A stretch of 64,000 bases of DNA from Sthenelais limicola (taxonomy: Eukaryota; Annelida; Polychaeta; Phyllodocida; Sigalionidae). The position numbers were made by a program, and so were the translations under genes. Location: contig OW804094.1 in assembly GCA_942159475.1 (NCBI GenBank), positions 56,540,966-56,604,965 on the forward strand, read 5' to 3'. Below, piece after piece: positions 1-10,177 of the stretch. Position 1 is the first letter of the stretch. Each line of letters starts with the position of its first letter. The notes below the pieces were generated by a model. It was not told the origin of the DNA. It saw only the letters and a list, made by a program, of their open reading frames with translations, and did not search any database.

Positions 1-1994
1 CCTGGGGGAGGGGTGAGAGTAAAAAGCATGCCATCAATTATGGTGTAATCCCCCTCATCCTCCATCCCCTGTTGAAATTGTTCCAACTCCCTCTGTTCTA
101 AACGTATTTTGTCTTTCTCGAGTTTATCAAATTCCCAAGGAATTTCATCTATCTCCTCCAAGGCACAGACTTCAAGAGAACTGAGAGTCGGCCCTTCCTT
201 CTTGGGGTTTGTTTTTATTCGAGAAAGCATGTCTGCCCTGATATTGTTAGCCCCTTTTCTATATTCAATGGGAGCCCCAAACTCTGCTATTAATACCGCC
301 CATCTTTGAATTTTGGTGTTTTTAACTTCTCCCACAAACAGAGACTTTAAAGGCTTGTGGTCAGTGTAAATTTTGAATTCGCTACCCTGTAGATAAGGTC
401 TGAGCTTATTTAAGGCATACACGATTGCATAAGCTTCCTTTTCAATCGTAGCCCAATTGAGTTGTGGCCCAGAGAGTTGTTTAGAGATATACTGAACTGG
501 CCTCTCTATGCCTTCACTATCAGACTGGACCAGTATGGCCCCTATTGCGTAATCACACGCATCGCTATAGAGACGATAAGGCTTATCCAACTGGGGGTGC
601 GCCATTACTCTATCTGAAGTTAGTAATTCCTTCAGAGTTTCAAATGAGCTTTGCTGCTCTTCCAACCATTCGAACCTGGCATACTTTTTGGTAAGTTTGA
701 CCAAGGGATGAGCTACCTTAGCATAATCTGGGATACATTGACGGTAATATCCAGTCATTCCTAGGAAGGAGCGAATTCCGCTCACATCCTCTGGAGGCAG
801 CATATCCCTGATAGCACTACATTTATCTGGGTGGGAATTAATTCCATCTTTTGAAACTTGGTAGCCGAGGAGATCTACCTTCTCTTGTTTGAAAATACAT
901 TTACTCTTTTTGACTGTAATTCCGTATTCTTCTAATTTATCAAACACCAGAGCCAAATGGTGATCATGCTCCTCTTCAGATTTGGAATAGATTACAATAT
1001 CATCTATGAAAGTCATGCAAAATTTGCCAATAAATTCCGAAAACATTTTGTTCATGGCCCGTTGAAAGACGGCTGGTGCGTTAGTGAGTCCAAAAGGCAT
1101 CCTACGGAATTGAAATAGGCCCCTATGACACACAAACGCTGTCTTTTCCATGCTATCCGGGTCCATCTCTACTTGCCAGTAGCCGCTTTTTAGGTCGATG
1201 GTGGAAAAGACAGTTGATCCTGCTAAACTGTCAAAAATATCTTGAATATTTGGAAGTGGATGAGCATCCTTTTTGCTTACAGAGTTTAGTTTTCTGAAGT
1301 CGACACAAGGTCTATTGCTCCCATCTTTCTTTGGGACCAACAATATCGGGCTTCCCCATGCTGAGCTGCTGGGTTCTATTACTCCCAGCTCCAGCATTTC
1401 ATCTAATTCTTTGTCTACAAGTTTTCTCTTGGCCAGGGGCAAACGATAGGGGCGTTGATTAATTGGGCGCGCATTTCCAGTATCTATGTGCATTTTCACA
1501 TCTTTAAAGGTACCTAATTTTCCCTGCTTTCCTATGCCAAACACAGCGGGGTATTTTTCTTCCCATGCTTCTGCCTCTGTGTGGATAGAGGCGAATTCTT
1601 GATCTGCACTACCCACTTGTTGCCTTCTGTAACTTTTTCCTTCCAAAATTACCTTTCTTTTTCTGAAGCTAATTTGGGCATCTAATATAAATAAGGCATC
1701 ATCCCCCAGAAGCAGTTCATGGTGAAGTCTTCTTACAATATAAACTGGAAATGAGCTACCCCCCAAGTTAACTATCGCCTGCCCTTCAGTTTTGAGATCA
1801 TGACCAGAGAGTGATTTAAGAGATTCCCCCTTTGTCAATACGAGAGGCCGATGATGGGTTTTGCAAAAGGCTCTCCATACATCCTCCCGCATTAGACTCC
1901 TTGATGCGCCGGTATCAATGAGGGCATGCATCTCCATCCCCGCCACTGAGATGGAGAGGCAGAACCTCTCATCCGGCGTTTCTATTCCCCCTGG
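1..1994 (-). CDS. Ty3/gypsy pol, 5' part (protease, RT, RNase H), runs off left edge
   Basis: An uninterrupted minus-strand frame runs from just after a stop at 1995-1997 to base 1. It opens with an aspartic protease (DTGAS at 1902-1916), continues into reverse transcriptase (catalytic FIDDIVIYS at about 987-1010, with a typical gypsy strand following it) and then into RNase H (YSDACDYA near 549-569; NNIRADMLSR further on). Integrase would lie left of the window. This domain order and the YIDD-type box are those of Ty3/gypsy elements. No stop or frameshift is seen in about 660 codons, so the copy may be young. The frame is +1 relative to gag and overlaps it by 26 bases. I see no start codon of its own, so a Gag-Pol fusion by frameshifting is likely. 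The family call is firm; activity is unknown. Confidence 0.93.
1969..1994 (-). other. gag-pol overlap, probable +1 frameshift zone
   Basis: The gag stop TGA is at 1971-1969. The pol frame is open only from 1994 onward because TAA occupies 1997-1995 in that frame. A Gag-Pol fusion must therefore shift +1 (or -2) within these 26 bases. The window starts ACC AGG GGG AAT in the gag frame. A purine run and an AGG codon could promote slippage, but no known heptamer is recognised. Confidence 0.6.
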
Positions 1995-3159
1995 TTAACA
2001 TATTTGGCTGGCTTTTGAGTGGTAGAGGCCATGGCATGGCCGCCACCACTGCAGCCTGTACATGTGCATAGCGGTGGGAACATTCTCTTGCGAAGTGTCC
2101 CTCCTCCCCACACTCATAACAGACATTTTTACCCCTAAACCTCTTCCCTCCTCCCTGCTTATTTTTTTCCGGTCCTGGATTATCATTTCCCTTCCCCTTC
2201 CCTTTCCCTGGGTGATTTACTACCTGAGAACTGGCGATCGGGGGTGGGGGATAGGACGTGTTGAAATATGGGGGATACATAGGCAACATGGGTGTCTGAA
2301 AGGGGTACTGGGGTGCTGCACCTGATTGGGGAACGATCACTGTGGGGTTGGATGGTTTCCCCGTCTCCATCCTCTCTACTAATTTCGTAAGGTAATTCAC
2401 CTTAGACTCCAAATCAGCTATCAGCTTCCAATCTGAAGCATCTGTAGGATTTGGCCCAGAAGGGGCCATTCTCTTAGGGAGGATAGCCCCAATTTCCATT
2501 GGTTCATCCTTCCTATCCCCTCTGGTAGGTTGCCCTGCCAGAGCGAAGGTGTGAGCCGCAGCTGAGGCTTGTCTTATTGCCTCAGCCAGGGTATCAGGGC
2601 GAGCAGCAAATACGTCATGACGTATTTGCTCATCCCTGAGTCCCAACACAAAATTCCTGACCAACGTCTCTTGGACTATCTCGTGGTCCAGGTTATCCAC
2701 GCTGTAAGCCCTCTGAGACGCTAGCTGGAACTTGCGTCCGTATTGCTTCGCATCCTCATATGGGAGCTGATAGAGATCGGTGAGCCTTGCTCGCAGCTGC
2801 TGTTCCTCCTCTTCATTCATGAAGAGGCGGAAAATCTCAGCCCTCGCCAGATCCCATGTCCTATTGGCCGGTACCTGTAGGAATCCTGCCACGCACCTCG
2901 CTAGAGGCCCGCTGGCAAGAGTTCCCAAAAGCTCTAGAGTGAGCGTATCATTCGCTACACAATAGGCTTTTGCCCTGCTTATCCCATCTAGCCACTCTCT
3001 CAAAGTGTCCTTATTGGACCCATCATTTACTCCTAGCATGGCGCCATGGCGTTCCATGCGCCTTCTGACCTCTTTAATAGCTGCAAACCTGGCCCTCCTT
3101 TGACCCTCGTCAAGCATGGCCAAGTCTGCGGCATTGAGATCCCAATTGATGTCCGCCAT
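1969..3159 (-). CDS. Ty3/gypsy gag polyprotein (capsid and zinc knuckle)
   Basis: This is a 396-residue protein. The first two-thirds is a helical capsid-like region rich in charged residues, including an LYQLPYEDAKQYGRKF-type segment typical of retrotransposon Gag. A linker rich in Pro, Gly and Lys follows, then a single CCHC zinc knuckle at residues 347-360 (C-X2-C-X4-H-X4-C), which in this family binds the element's RNA. The start at 3159 is the first ATG after an AT- and T-rich leader. The protein ends 26 bases inside the pol frame. No stop or frameshift breaks it. It would form the virus-like particle in which reverse transcription takes place. Together with pol it is the 5' half of one minus-strand element. 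Confidence 0.93.
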   Translation of the reverse strand: MADINWDLNAADLAMLDEGQRRARFAAIKEVRRRMERHGAMLGVNDGSNKDTLREWLDGISRAKAYCVANDTLTLELLGTLASGPLARCVAGFLQVPANRTWDLARAEIFRLFMNEEEEQQLRARLTDLYQLPYEDAKQYGRKFQLASQRAYSVDNLDHEIVQETLVRNFVLGLRDEQIRHDVFAARPDTLAEAIRQASAAAHTFALAGQPTRGDRKDEPMEIGAILPKRMAPSGPNPTDASDWKLIADLESKVNYLTKLVERMETGKPSNPTVIVPQSGAAPQYPFQTPMLPMYPPYFNTSYPPPPIASSQVVNHPGKGKGKGNDNPGPEKNKQGGGKRFRGKNVCYECGEEGHFARECSHRYAHVQAAVVAAMPWPLPLKSQPNMLTRGNRNAG

Positions 3160-4150
3160 GTTTTACACTTTGATGAGAGAGAGAGTAAAGAAAAAAAAAG
3201 AAAACTAGATGGCACAAGGTACAGAGTTATAACCAACAGAACCCAGAACCTAGCAAAGTTTTTACCCCGAACATTGCTCACCCACTCTCCTTGTATTATG
3301 AGTGTTTGAGTGTGATCATTCTCCCAACCCTATACAGTGGCCCAGATCCACCCTCCATACATCCCATAAGTATAATTTATAAGCTCAATCAGAGTTTTAG
3401 AGTTCCACTCACCTACTCTTCCAGCTCATCCTGCCTCTCCTAGGCTATGTCTCACTTCCAGTCAGAAGATTGGGTTGTTGCTCAACTTAGCAACAAGTCC
3501 CAGAAGTGGTTCGCCAGTGTAAAGAAGACTAAGGGTTTTTAGCCCATAGGTTCAGTAAGATGAAGAAGTGAGACAAGAAGTCCGAGGTTGTAGTTCGTCT
3601 GGATTCGGCCTAGGCGGTGGTGACTCAGCGAGTACCTAGGTCCGAGTAGTCACTTTATTTTATACTCCAAAATCATGAATAATTCATACAATCAAACCCA
3701 GGAAATATTCCACTGGCTCTTCCCCTTCCCTCTAATTGGCTGAGGGAGAGAGGATCTTCCTTGCCCACACGCCGACCTCTGCTCCCCAGGCAGAGACCAT
3801 AAATGGAGTGCATGCAAGTTGGATCCCTCTCCTCAGCCTTCCCCCTCCCGCCCCTTACTCATAGATCCCATGGCTCGTGCCAGCCCCCCTCCCTCTTAGC
3901 CCTTCCCCCCTCTTGATAAACCCAGAGCAGTGTATAAGTAATTAGGTCGGGCTGGGGGAGGTGGGGTGAGCCCTGAGTGGCTCATCTCCCCCTCCCTCCT
4001 GGCCAGACCATGTGTGGCGTGCATGCCCCGACCATGATCAGGGCTAAATAGGTCGGATCTTGGATCTAAAGATTCCAATTCTTTACAACCTATTGTCCAA
4101 AAAAACGCCAATATTGGTAAATATTTAATATTCTCACGTACTAATCCCAA
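3160..4150 (-). repeat. Gypsy leader and probable 5' LTR
   Basis: No coding sequence is seen. Next to gag is a short leader with a T-rich tract in element sense. At 3653-3664 the minus strand reads TATAAAATAAAG, a good TATA box that could also serve as the AATAAA of an LTR. C-rich stretches follow to about 4020. I could not fix the LTR ends or a convincing tRNA primer site, so the extent is only approximate. The matching 3' LTR would lie outside the window. Confidence 0.5.
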
Positions 4151-4654
4151 CTAAATATAAAGGTATGTTCACTGCAAATATTACATTGCAGACACAATTT
4201 TGTTTTGATATGATTATAAATGACGACCAATTGGTGGAATTGCTCATATAGCTATTGCTTCTGTTATACCCTTGGGGGTGTAATACTTCTACATCTTTCT
4301 GCAATTGTAGCTAGTAAGGTATAATGTTGATAGGCCATCGGTCTATGGAAAGAATCCATCGGTCGCTGAGATAATGTCTGAAATGCTCTTCAAATACTTA
4401 TGCTTGTTACTTAAAATGTATTTGAGCCTTTTCCAAAATTTAAATTGTATTAATTACACTCACATATTTCTTCGACTGTCCTAAAATCCTGTGACAATAT
4501 AACCATTATTTGTACCTCATTTTGCAATCGTTGGTAGTAAGGTATTATAGATACTTAATATCTTATAATACGAAATAGATATCATATAAAATTATTATTG
4601 GCACATAACATCAGTACAGGAAAATCAATTGAGGCTATATAAACTTGAATTTTG
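4151..4654. other. AT-rich spacer, no gene seen
   Basis: No open frame or RNA gene is recognised. Bases 4221-4249 closely match 56293-56320 (both contain AATTGGTGG and TGCTCATAT), so at least this part belongs to a dispersed repeat. Confidence 0.5.
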
Positions 4655-4995
4655 CAACAGACGAACCAGGAACATGTCAAAAACAACAAAATTGTCAAGT
4701 AAAAAATAGTGTGCACCAAACGCAATTCAAGCGCAGAAAACAGTCTCCATTGCAAAATCCAATCGCAACTCTTGCAGTAGAGCCCTAATCACATCGCAGA
4801 GGTGCTCCAGTCGCAGAAAATATTCAACATGTTGAAAGATTTCTGTGACAGTCGCACCACAAGAAACTCACTTTTTAGCTGCAATTCAGCCGCAATCCAA
4901 CCGCAAATCCAACCGCAGAACAGGTCTCCACTGCCACGGTTGGTCTGCACATGAACTGCGCTTGAAGAAAATTTCCTGATTTTGTATCGCAATGC
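4655..4995. repeat. Array of degenerate CGCA words
   Basis: Short words such as TCGCAGA, AACCGCA, CAATCGCA and AATTCAGCCGCA recur every 10-30 bases over about 300 bases, without a constant period. The same style is seen at 44236-44830 and, with GATGCA/CATTGC words, inside the MITE at 30283-30724. No coding potential is recognised. Confidence 0.5.
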
Positions 4996-5069
4996 TTACC
5001 GCAGAGTATATCTTACATATATTAATATTTACCGTTATGCGATTGCATAATGTTACGTAATACCTATAA

Positions 5070-5447
5070 TTATAAAAGGAGGATAAAGTAGTCGTGACAG
5101 TCTGAGGAGAGGTTGTTGACTAGGGCTTTTTGAGATCTTGAGAAGATATAAGACTGTAACCAAACGTGAAGGTTACCTCTAATTCCGGATTTGTTTAGTT
5201 CAGGTAGACGTATTTTATGGTCAACCATATGAAAAACCTTTTCTAAAGTCGACAAAAGTGATAAGAGAGGGTGTCTTCTCTTTAACAGCAAGTGATGAAT
5301 CATCAGTAAGAGTACTAATGGTAAATTAGTAGTTGATTCCCCACGGAGGAAGCCAGCTTGGTGTGTATCAAGGAGTTTATTGGAAGTAAGGAAGAGCAGT
5401 ATTTGTTTATGTAGGCCTACTACTATCTTTTCTATAAGCTTGCTGGG
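5070..5447 (-). pseudogene. LINE reverse transcriptase fragment
   Basis: The minus strand encodes a continuous piece of non-LTR reverse transcriptase of about 125 codons. It runs from a SKLIEKIV segment through QAGFLRGESTT to the fingers/palm motif LEKVFHMVDHKI and GIRGNLHVWLQSY, then stops at 5070. In the family the palm motif reads KAFDxVDH; here K-A-F-D has become K-V-F-H, so the catalytic aspartate is lost. The fragment abuts the transposon-type gene at 5448 with no visible target duplication. Confidence 0.8.
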
Positions 5448-6186
5448 AGTAGATGGTGGTGGTCACCGTGCTGTGAGGTCTTTGCTAATAGATGACCTGA
5501 AGAACACTATCAACTTCATCACATCTTATGCCGAAATACATGCTCTTGTCTTGCCAGGCAGAGTATCTTCTCACCACAGAGACGACATCTTAATTCTCCC
5601 CTGCCGTTCTACAAAAGCTGAAGTTCATCGTCTTTACACACAAGCCATGCAAGAGACTGGCAATAGGGCTGTTGCCTACTCCACTTTTGGTCATTTATGG
5701 CGCAAGTATCTTCCTAAAATAGTCACAAGTCGTCCCATGACAGACCTCTGCTGGGAGTGCCAGCGTAATAACAGAGACATTTCCTGTAGTAGTAATTTAC
5801 CTGATGTTGTGAAAGCTGCCAAGTTAAAGAAACAGCAGAAACATTTAGACAGTGTAACCGCCGAAAGAACTCTTTATCAGAAATTTTGTGCTGATGCAAA
5901 AGAAGCGTACAGAGACAATGGTGAACCCCCCCTTGGCAAACATGCCCCTTGCTCATGTGACATTCGAGTACATCTCAGTTTTGACTTTGCACAACAAGTG
6001 CATTTACCTTCTTACCCGATGCAACCAGGTCCCCTTTATTTTCTCACCCCGAGGAAGGTAGGCCTGTTCGGTATTTGCATGGAAGGAATGCCTAGACAAG
6101 TTAACTACCTTATAGATGAGAGCCATTGCACCAGTAAGGGGTCAAATGCAGTTATTTCTTATCTGAATCATTACTTTGAAAACTAT
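5448..6186 (+). CDS. RG-rich TE-type gene, N-terminal part
   Basis: The frame is open from 5380, but codons before about 5448 are antisense to the LINE fragment, so the true start is unknown. The recognisable protein starts near GGGHRAVR and includes NTINFITSYAEIHALVLPGR, a Cys pair in DLCWECQRNN, a basic helical stretch, a Cys cluster near HAPCSCD, LSFDFAQQVHLP, and a segment ending in NHYFENY. I recognise this as a large family of uncharacterised, probably mobile-element-borne proteins of marine invertebrates. The Asp in SFDFAQQ and the DNCSGQNKN in the second half could belong to an RNase H-like (DDE) core, which is inference. The frame stops at 6187 only because a transposon was inserted there, and it resumes in phase at 10178. 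Confidence 0.75.
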
Positions 6187-6345
6187 TAGTCAGGTGCCTT
6201 AAGGTCAAAAAAACATGAAACCGTTATTTTTTGGATAAAAGTGCCAAATTTGGTACACATGTAGACAAGGGTATGCCTTTCAATATTTTTCCTTGCAACA
6301 AGAAAAAAGCCCACTGGAACACCCTCATTCAGCCCTTTTTCAAGA
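6187..6345 (+). repeat. Left terminal inverted repeat (about 160 bp)
   Basis: It pairs with 10010-10174 over nearly its whole length. Shared blocks in order are the TAGTCAGG end, CCGTTATTTTTTGGATAAAAG, CAAATTTGGTACACATGTAG, TTTTTCCTTGCAACAAGAA, CACTGGAACACC and AAGATGGCC. The last is close to a YY1 core. Confidence 0.85.
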
Positions 6346-6549
6346 TGGCCGACCAAATGCAGAATATGACCATATAAGTAAGGTGCATGGAGGGACAGTC
6401 ACTTCAGATTTGTCCAAAAGTGTTGTTTTTGGTATCAAATGAAAGCTTAGGGTCCAAATAACAATTTTGGTCCAGGTGTCCACCCTTCATCTGACTTGGG
6501 GGGTCTCTGAGGGGCTATTATTATAGGGGGCTAACCCCACTTTCAATAA

Positions 6550-7380
6550 TTAAAGGAAAATGTTATAACTTTTAAATACTAGTCTGATCTGAACATAATT
6601 GTTGTAATTAATTTTGGAATGAAGAGACACAACCATATAGTAAGTATTCTTTAGCTAGTGAGGGGGGGATGGACCCCTTAATTTGGGGGGGAGGGGGAGG
6701 GAGCTCAACGCACCTCATCAGGTAAGGTGTAAATGTTCTAAGTACTATAGAACATTGATAATAATAATCTACTTGAACAATTCTTGTGTGATTATATTTT
6801 CAATGAAGCCACTGTATAATATATTGCATGTAATACTTTGGTAAGGTGGGGGGGAGGCATCTGGGCCCCCTATTTCCTGGGGATTGGGGACTGATCCATT
6901 ATCACAGATAGACCAGAATGTTTAAACTGTTATAACTTTTGGAATAAATGTCTGATCTGAGCATAACTGGTGTCATCACTTTTGAAATAAAGAGACAGAA
7001 CCACTTTAGTAAGTATTGTTAAGCTAGGTGGGTTCTTAGGTACCCTCAGTTTTGGGGAGGGGGCTCAACCCACCTCAACAGGTAAAGTGTAAATGGTCAA
7101 ACTATTAGAATATTGGTAATACTTAATTTGAATTTATATTGTGTTATTGTAATTGTAATGATGCCACATTATAATATATTTGCTAATAATATTATGGTGG
7201 TGGGGGGTGGGTGGGGTCTGGACCCCCCTATTTCCTGGGGATGGCGGACTGATCCATTATTACAGATAAGGCAGAAATGTTTAAACTGTTAAAACTTTGG
7301 GAATACATGTTTGATCTGGTGTCATTAAGTTTGGGATCAAGGGACGAAATAATATTGATACTTATTGTCCAGCAGGAGGG
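6550..7380 (+). repeat. Tandem repeat, unit about 360 bp, 2.3 copies
   Basis: Three diverged copies of a block start near 6552, 6912 and 7270. Each carries GTTATAACTTTTRRAATA, a TCTGATCTG word and a following G-rich stretch; the G-rich stretch is weak in the last, partial copy. The first two units also share CTCAACSCACCTCA. The copies are unequal and the last is partial. They lie inside the transposon between its left TIR and its gene. Confidence 0.7.
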
Positions 7381-7529
7381 AGTGGGTATCTAGAACCTAA
7401 GCTGTCATTTGATACCATAAAACTAAACTTGCTCAAACTTGAAGTGAAAATCAAATTTTGCATTAGTCAGAAACTCCACTAATGCATGTTGAGTGGAATA
7501 CATTATTATAGCAACCAGTTTATTTCTCA

Positions 7530-9120
7530 ACCACAGCACAAGTGTCCTTCCATGGAACTGGTATAAGGCTTATTCAGTTTCTACAAATTTGAATAGTAAA
7601 ACAGCAGATACATATTTATTACACCAGGAAGCAATAAAACTTCCATTCCTACTCTAACATCCTCTTATACAGCAGTACCTAAAGCTGTCATCATCAGCAG
7701 TCCACAAGGCAATAACCTATCCTCTTGTTGGAAACCTGACTACTGAGATAATGAAAGAAAATTGCTGGGTTGAACAGGAGATGGCACTGCTATCAGTAAC
7801 AGAACTTGAGAATGGTCAGGCAATATCGTGGTTCTGATTCACATTCTATGGTAGTAATGTTACCACTTTATTTTGAGAAGGCAAACTCACCAGCTATGAT
7901 CAAGCATGGATTAGTTGCTCATTTTTTTGTTTTAGATATTCTTAAATTAGATATTCTTAAAGAAACCACAAACTATCTAAACCCAGAACAGATTCCTCTT
8001 CTTGATTGTGATTGTGCCCAATTTTGCTATCAGCAAATACATTCAATGGAACTGACTGGATCTGTATGGCAAAGACAAACTTGTTATCATTTCTGGGGGC
8101 TACACCTGGAGAAACATTTGTGGAATTGTCTTGGTGACCTACTTGAACAATCTGGCTGGACAGCTGCCATTATAGATGCAAATCTAGCCACATTTGGTAC
8201 TGCTGACTCCCGTCTGAAAGCAACCAATATTACAAAGACCTGCCATATCCATCAAGTCACTGACCTGACAAAATTGCAGATGGTTGTCTTCGCATCTAGA
8301 AATAATCAAGCTGATGACTTTGTAAGTTGCAGACAACAGAGCCACATTCCAATTCTGAGATCTCTTCCAGCAGAACTGGTGTTCATCAAAGAACATAAGA
8401 CAGAAACCTACAACTGTCAGTAGAATCCTTGGAGGCACTTATGCTTCTCCTCTTTGCCCTTGACCTTGACCTGTAACTACATCAGGTGGATAACGATGCA
8501 CACATATGACATGAAGGCTTTACCTTACTCATTACAATATCAATTTGTCAAGAACTGGGTATTCTGTAAGTACCAACACAGGATCTCTTTGATTCCAATT
8601 GACCATGAGCAAGAGGATGCTAAGTGAAAGGCAAAGGAGTGACCAGGGTGACAGAAAGCCCTACTGTGCTGCAAATATGGGTGGCATCTGGGCCTGAGCA
8701 GGCATGGTTTTTGACTGACTTTGAAGGACATTACCCTCCAGAGGAAGACCCTGAGGTCAATTACATGCTCCATGAGGAGAGTCTTGTCATCCTGAAAGAC
8801 CTTTCCAAAGCAGGTTAACAAATTAGGACAAGGTATCAGTGATTTTAGATAACCTGTCAAAGATGACTGCCCTGAATTGCTTTTGTTGAATACACGAAAA
8901 TTATGATACTGTTGAAACAACAGAATCATAATTTTAAGATTCATAAGATTGATGAGGACTTTGGCAAAGGACATTATGAAAGATTGACTGAGACAAAGGT
9001 TATTCATCAAACATTACCACTTATATTCCAGAATGAATTTCTGTTTCTTTTTAAAATACTAGGAGGGTCATGTCACGAGCCAGTATTTGGGCAAGGTGCT
9101 GAGAGCCCAAGACTAATGTA
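7530..9120 (+). pseudogene. Decayed gene of the GGLH/SGW transposon-associated family
   Basis: Pieces in order are a VSFHGTGI segment (about 7535-7595), a continuous 205-codon frame from 7806 to 8423, a TRVTESPTVLQIW...SGPE block (about 8636-8818) and a DEDFGKGHYERLTETKVIHQTLP block (about 8950-9060). The family signature here reads WGLHLEKHLWNCLGDLLEQSGW, then GTADSRLKATNITKT and HQVT. From memory these match a family of proteins of over 1,000 residues in marine invertebrates, of unknown function and often multicopy. Frameshifts and stops separate the pieces, so this copy is dead. A second copy lies at 38755-40100. Confidence 0.75.
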
Positions 9121-10009
9121 ACTTCCCCTGACAGTTGGGGTTCGATAGTCAAAGAAGTCAATTGGTGTCCAGTGTGGACAACACTGCCAGTGACATCACA
9201 GGTCTGCACTCAGCTGATGAAATGCAGCTCCAATTCAGATTGTGGATATGTATCCTACATTTGTGGGAAGACCTACAGCCTACAATGTAAAGAACTCTGT
9301 CGCTGCAGATGTGAAAAAGTAACTTAAAACCCATGCAGGACTTGACTGTCTCAAGGTTGAATTGGTTTAGATACTTTGAAAACCCTACAAGGCAATTCAG
9401 GAATAATGTATTAAGAAGACCATGATACCTTTATGTAAAAACTGGGGTTTTGTCTCAGGCTTATACTTGCACTTACCACAATGATCAAAATGCTTCTGTA
9501 ATTGTAGTTTTGGCAGCCATATTAGATGAATACTATAAAAATTAAGCACCACAAATTAATGTGTTAAAGGAATTAAATATGGTAGATGCATTTATATAAT
9601 ATGTGATGAGTATCCATATGTGGTCATAATAAGAACAATAACAATTGTTGATATCATTACACATTTTTCCCACAATATTTTTATCTCAGGTTCTAATTTA
9701 ATAATTTCTAGTATGGATACAGGTAATCTTGGCACAATAATGACTTTCTAGACCCTGAAAACATAGGTGTAGACACCAAGATCAAGTTTCTAGCACCAAT
9801 AATAAGGAAGTTATGGGTTATCTATAATTGGTGACATATTCAGTCAGCAGCCATTTTGTTTTTGGCCCATAAAAGCTTATCCCCAAGAGTTCCAAAGTGG
9901 CACCTGGCTTATTCTTGCTCAGAACATGTTGTACTACCAGAATCCACCATGAAACATCATACATACCATAAAACATGCTTGGCCCCAAAATCCCAGTTTG
10001 GCAACTGGA

Positions 10010-10174
10010 CTATTTTGGTAGCCATTTTGAAAAAAATGTCAAAAATTGGTGTTCCAGTGATTTTAATTCTTGTTGCAAGGAAAAATTTTCAAAGGTATAT
10101 GCTTGCCTACATGTGTACCAAATTTGATACTTTTATCCAAAAAATAACGGTTTTTCCCTTAAGGCACCTGACTA
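10010..10174 (-). repeat. Right terminal inverted repeat (about 160 bp)
   Basis: This is the inverted partner of 6187-6345. It ends in CCTGACTA followed by TAT. The inner end reads TAGCCATTTTGA, the counterpart of the AAGATGGCC at the inner end of the left repeat. Confidence 0.85.
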
Positions 10175-10177
10175 TAT

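Larger units (their letters stand above)
6187..10174 (+). mobile_element. 4.0-kb TIR DNA transposon inserted in the RG-rich gene
   Basis: The ends are inverted copies beginning TAGTCAGGTGCCTTAAGG (left) and ending CCTTAAGGCACCTGACTA (right). The trinucleotide TAT flanks both sides (6184-6186 and 10175-10177), consistent with a 3-bp target duplication. Removing the element and one TAT rejoins the interrupted frame in phase. The interior holds a 360-bp tandem repeat on the left, a decayed gene in the middle (7530-9120) and about 900 bases of non-coding DNA on the right. A 3-bp duplication would suit PIF/Harbinger or CACTA-like groups, but the coding remnant is not one of their standard transposases, so the superfamily is left open. 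Confidence 0.85.

Noticed and set aside
3160..3320. Gypsy primer-binding site at CCAACAG (3233 region)
   Set aside because: A TGGTTATAAC-type sequence is present on the minus strand, but it does not resemble a tRNA 3' end I know and the adjoining LTR edge lacks CA.
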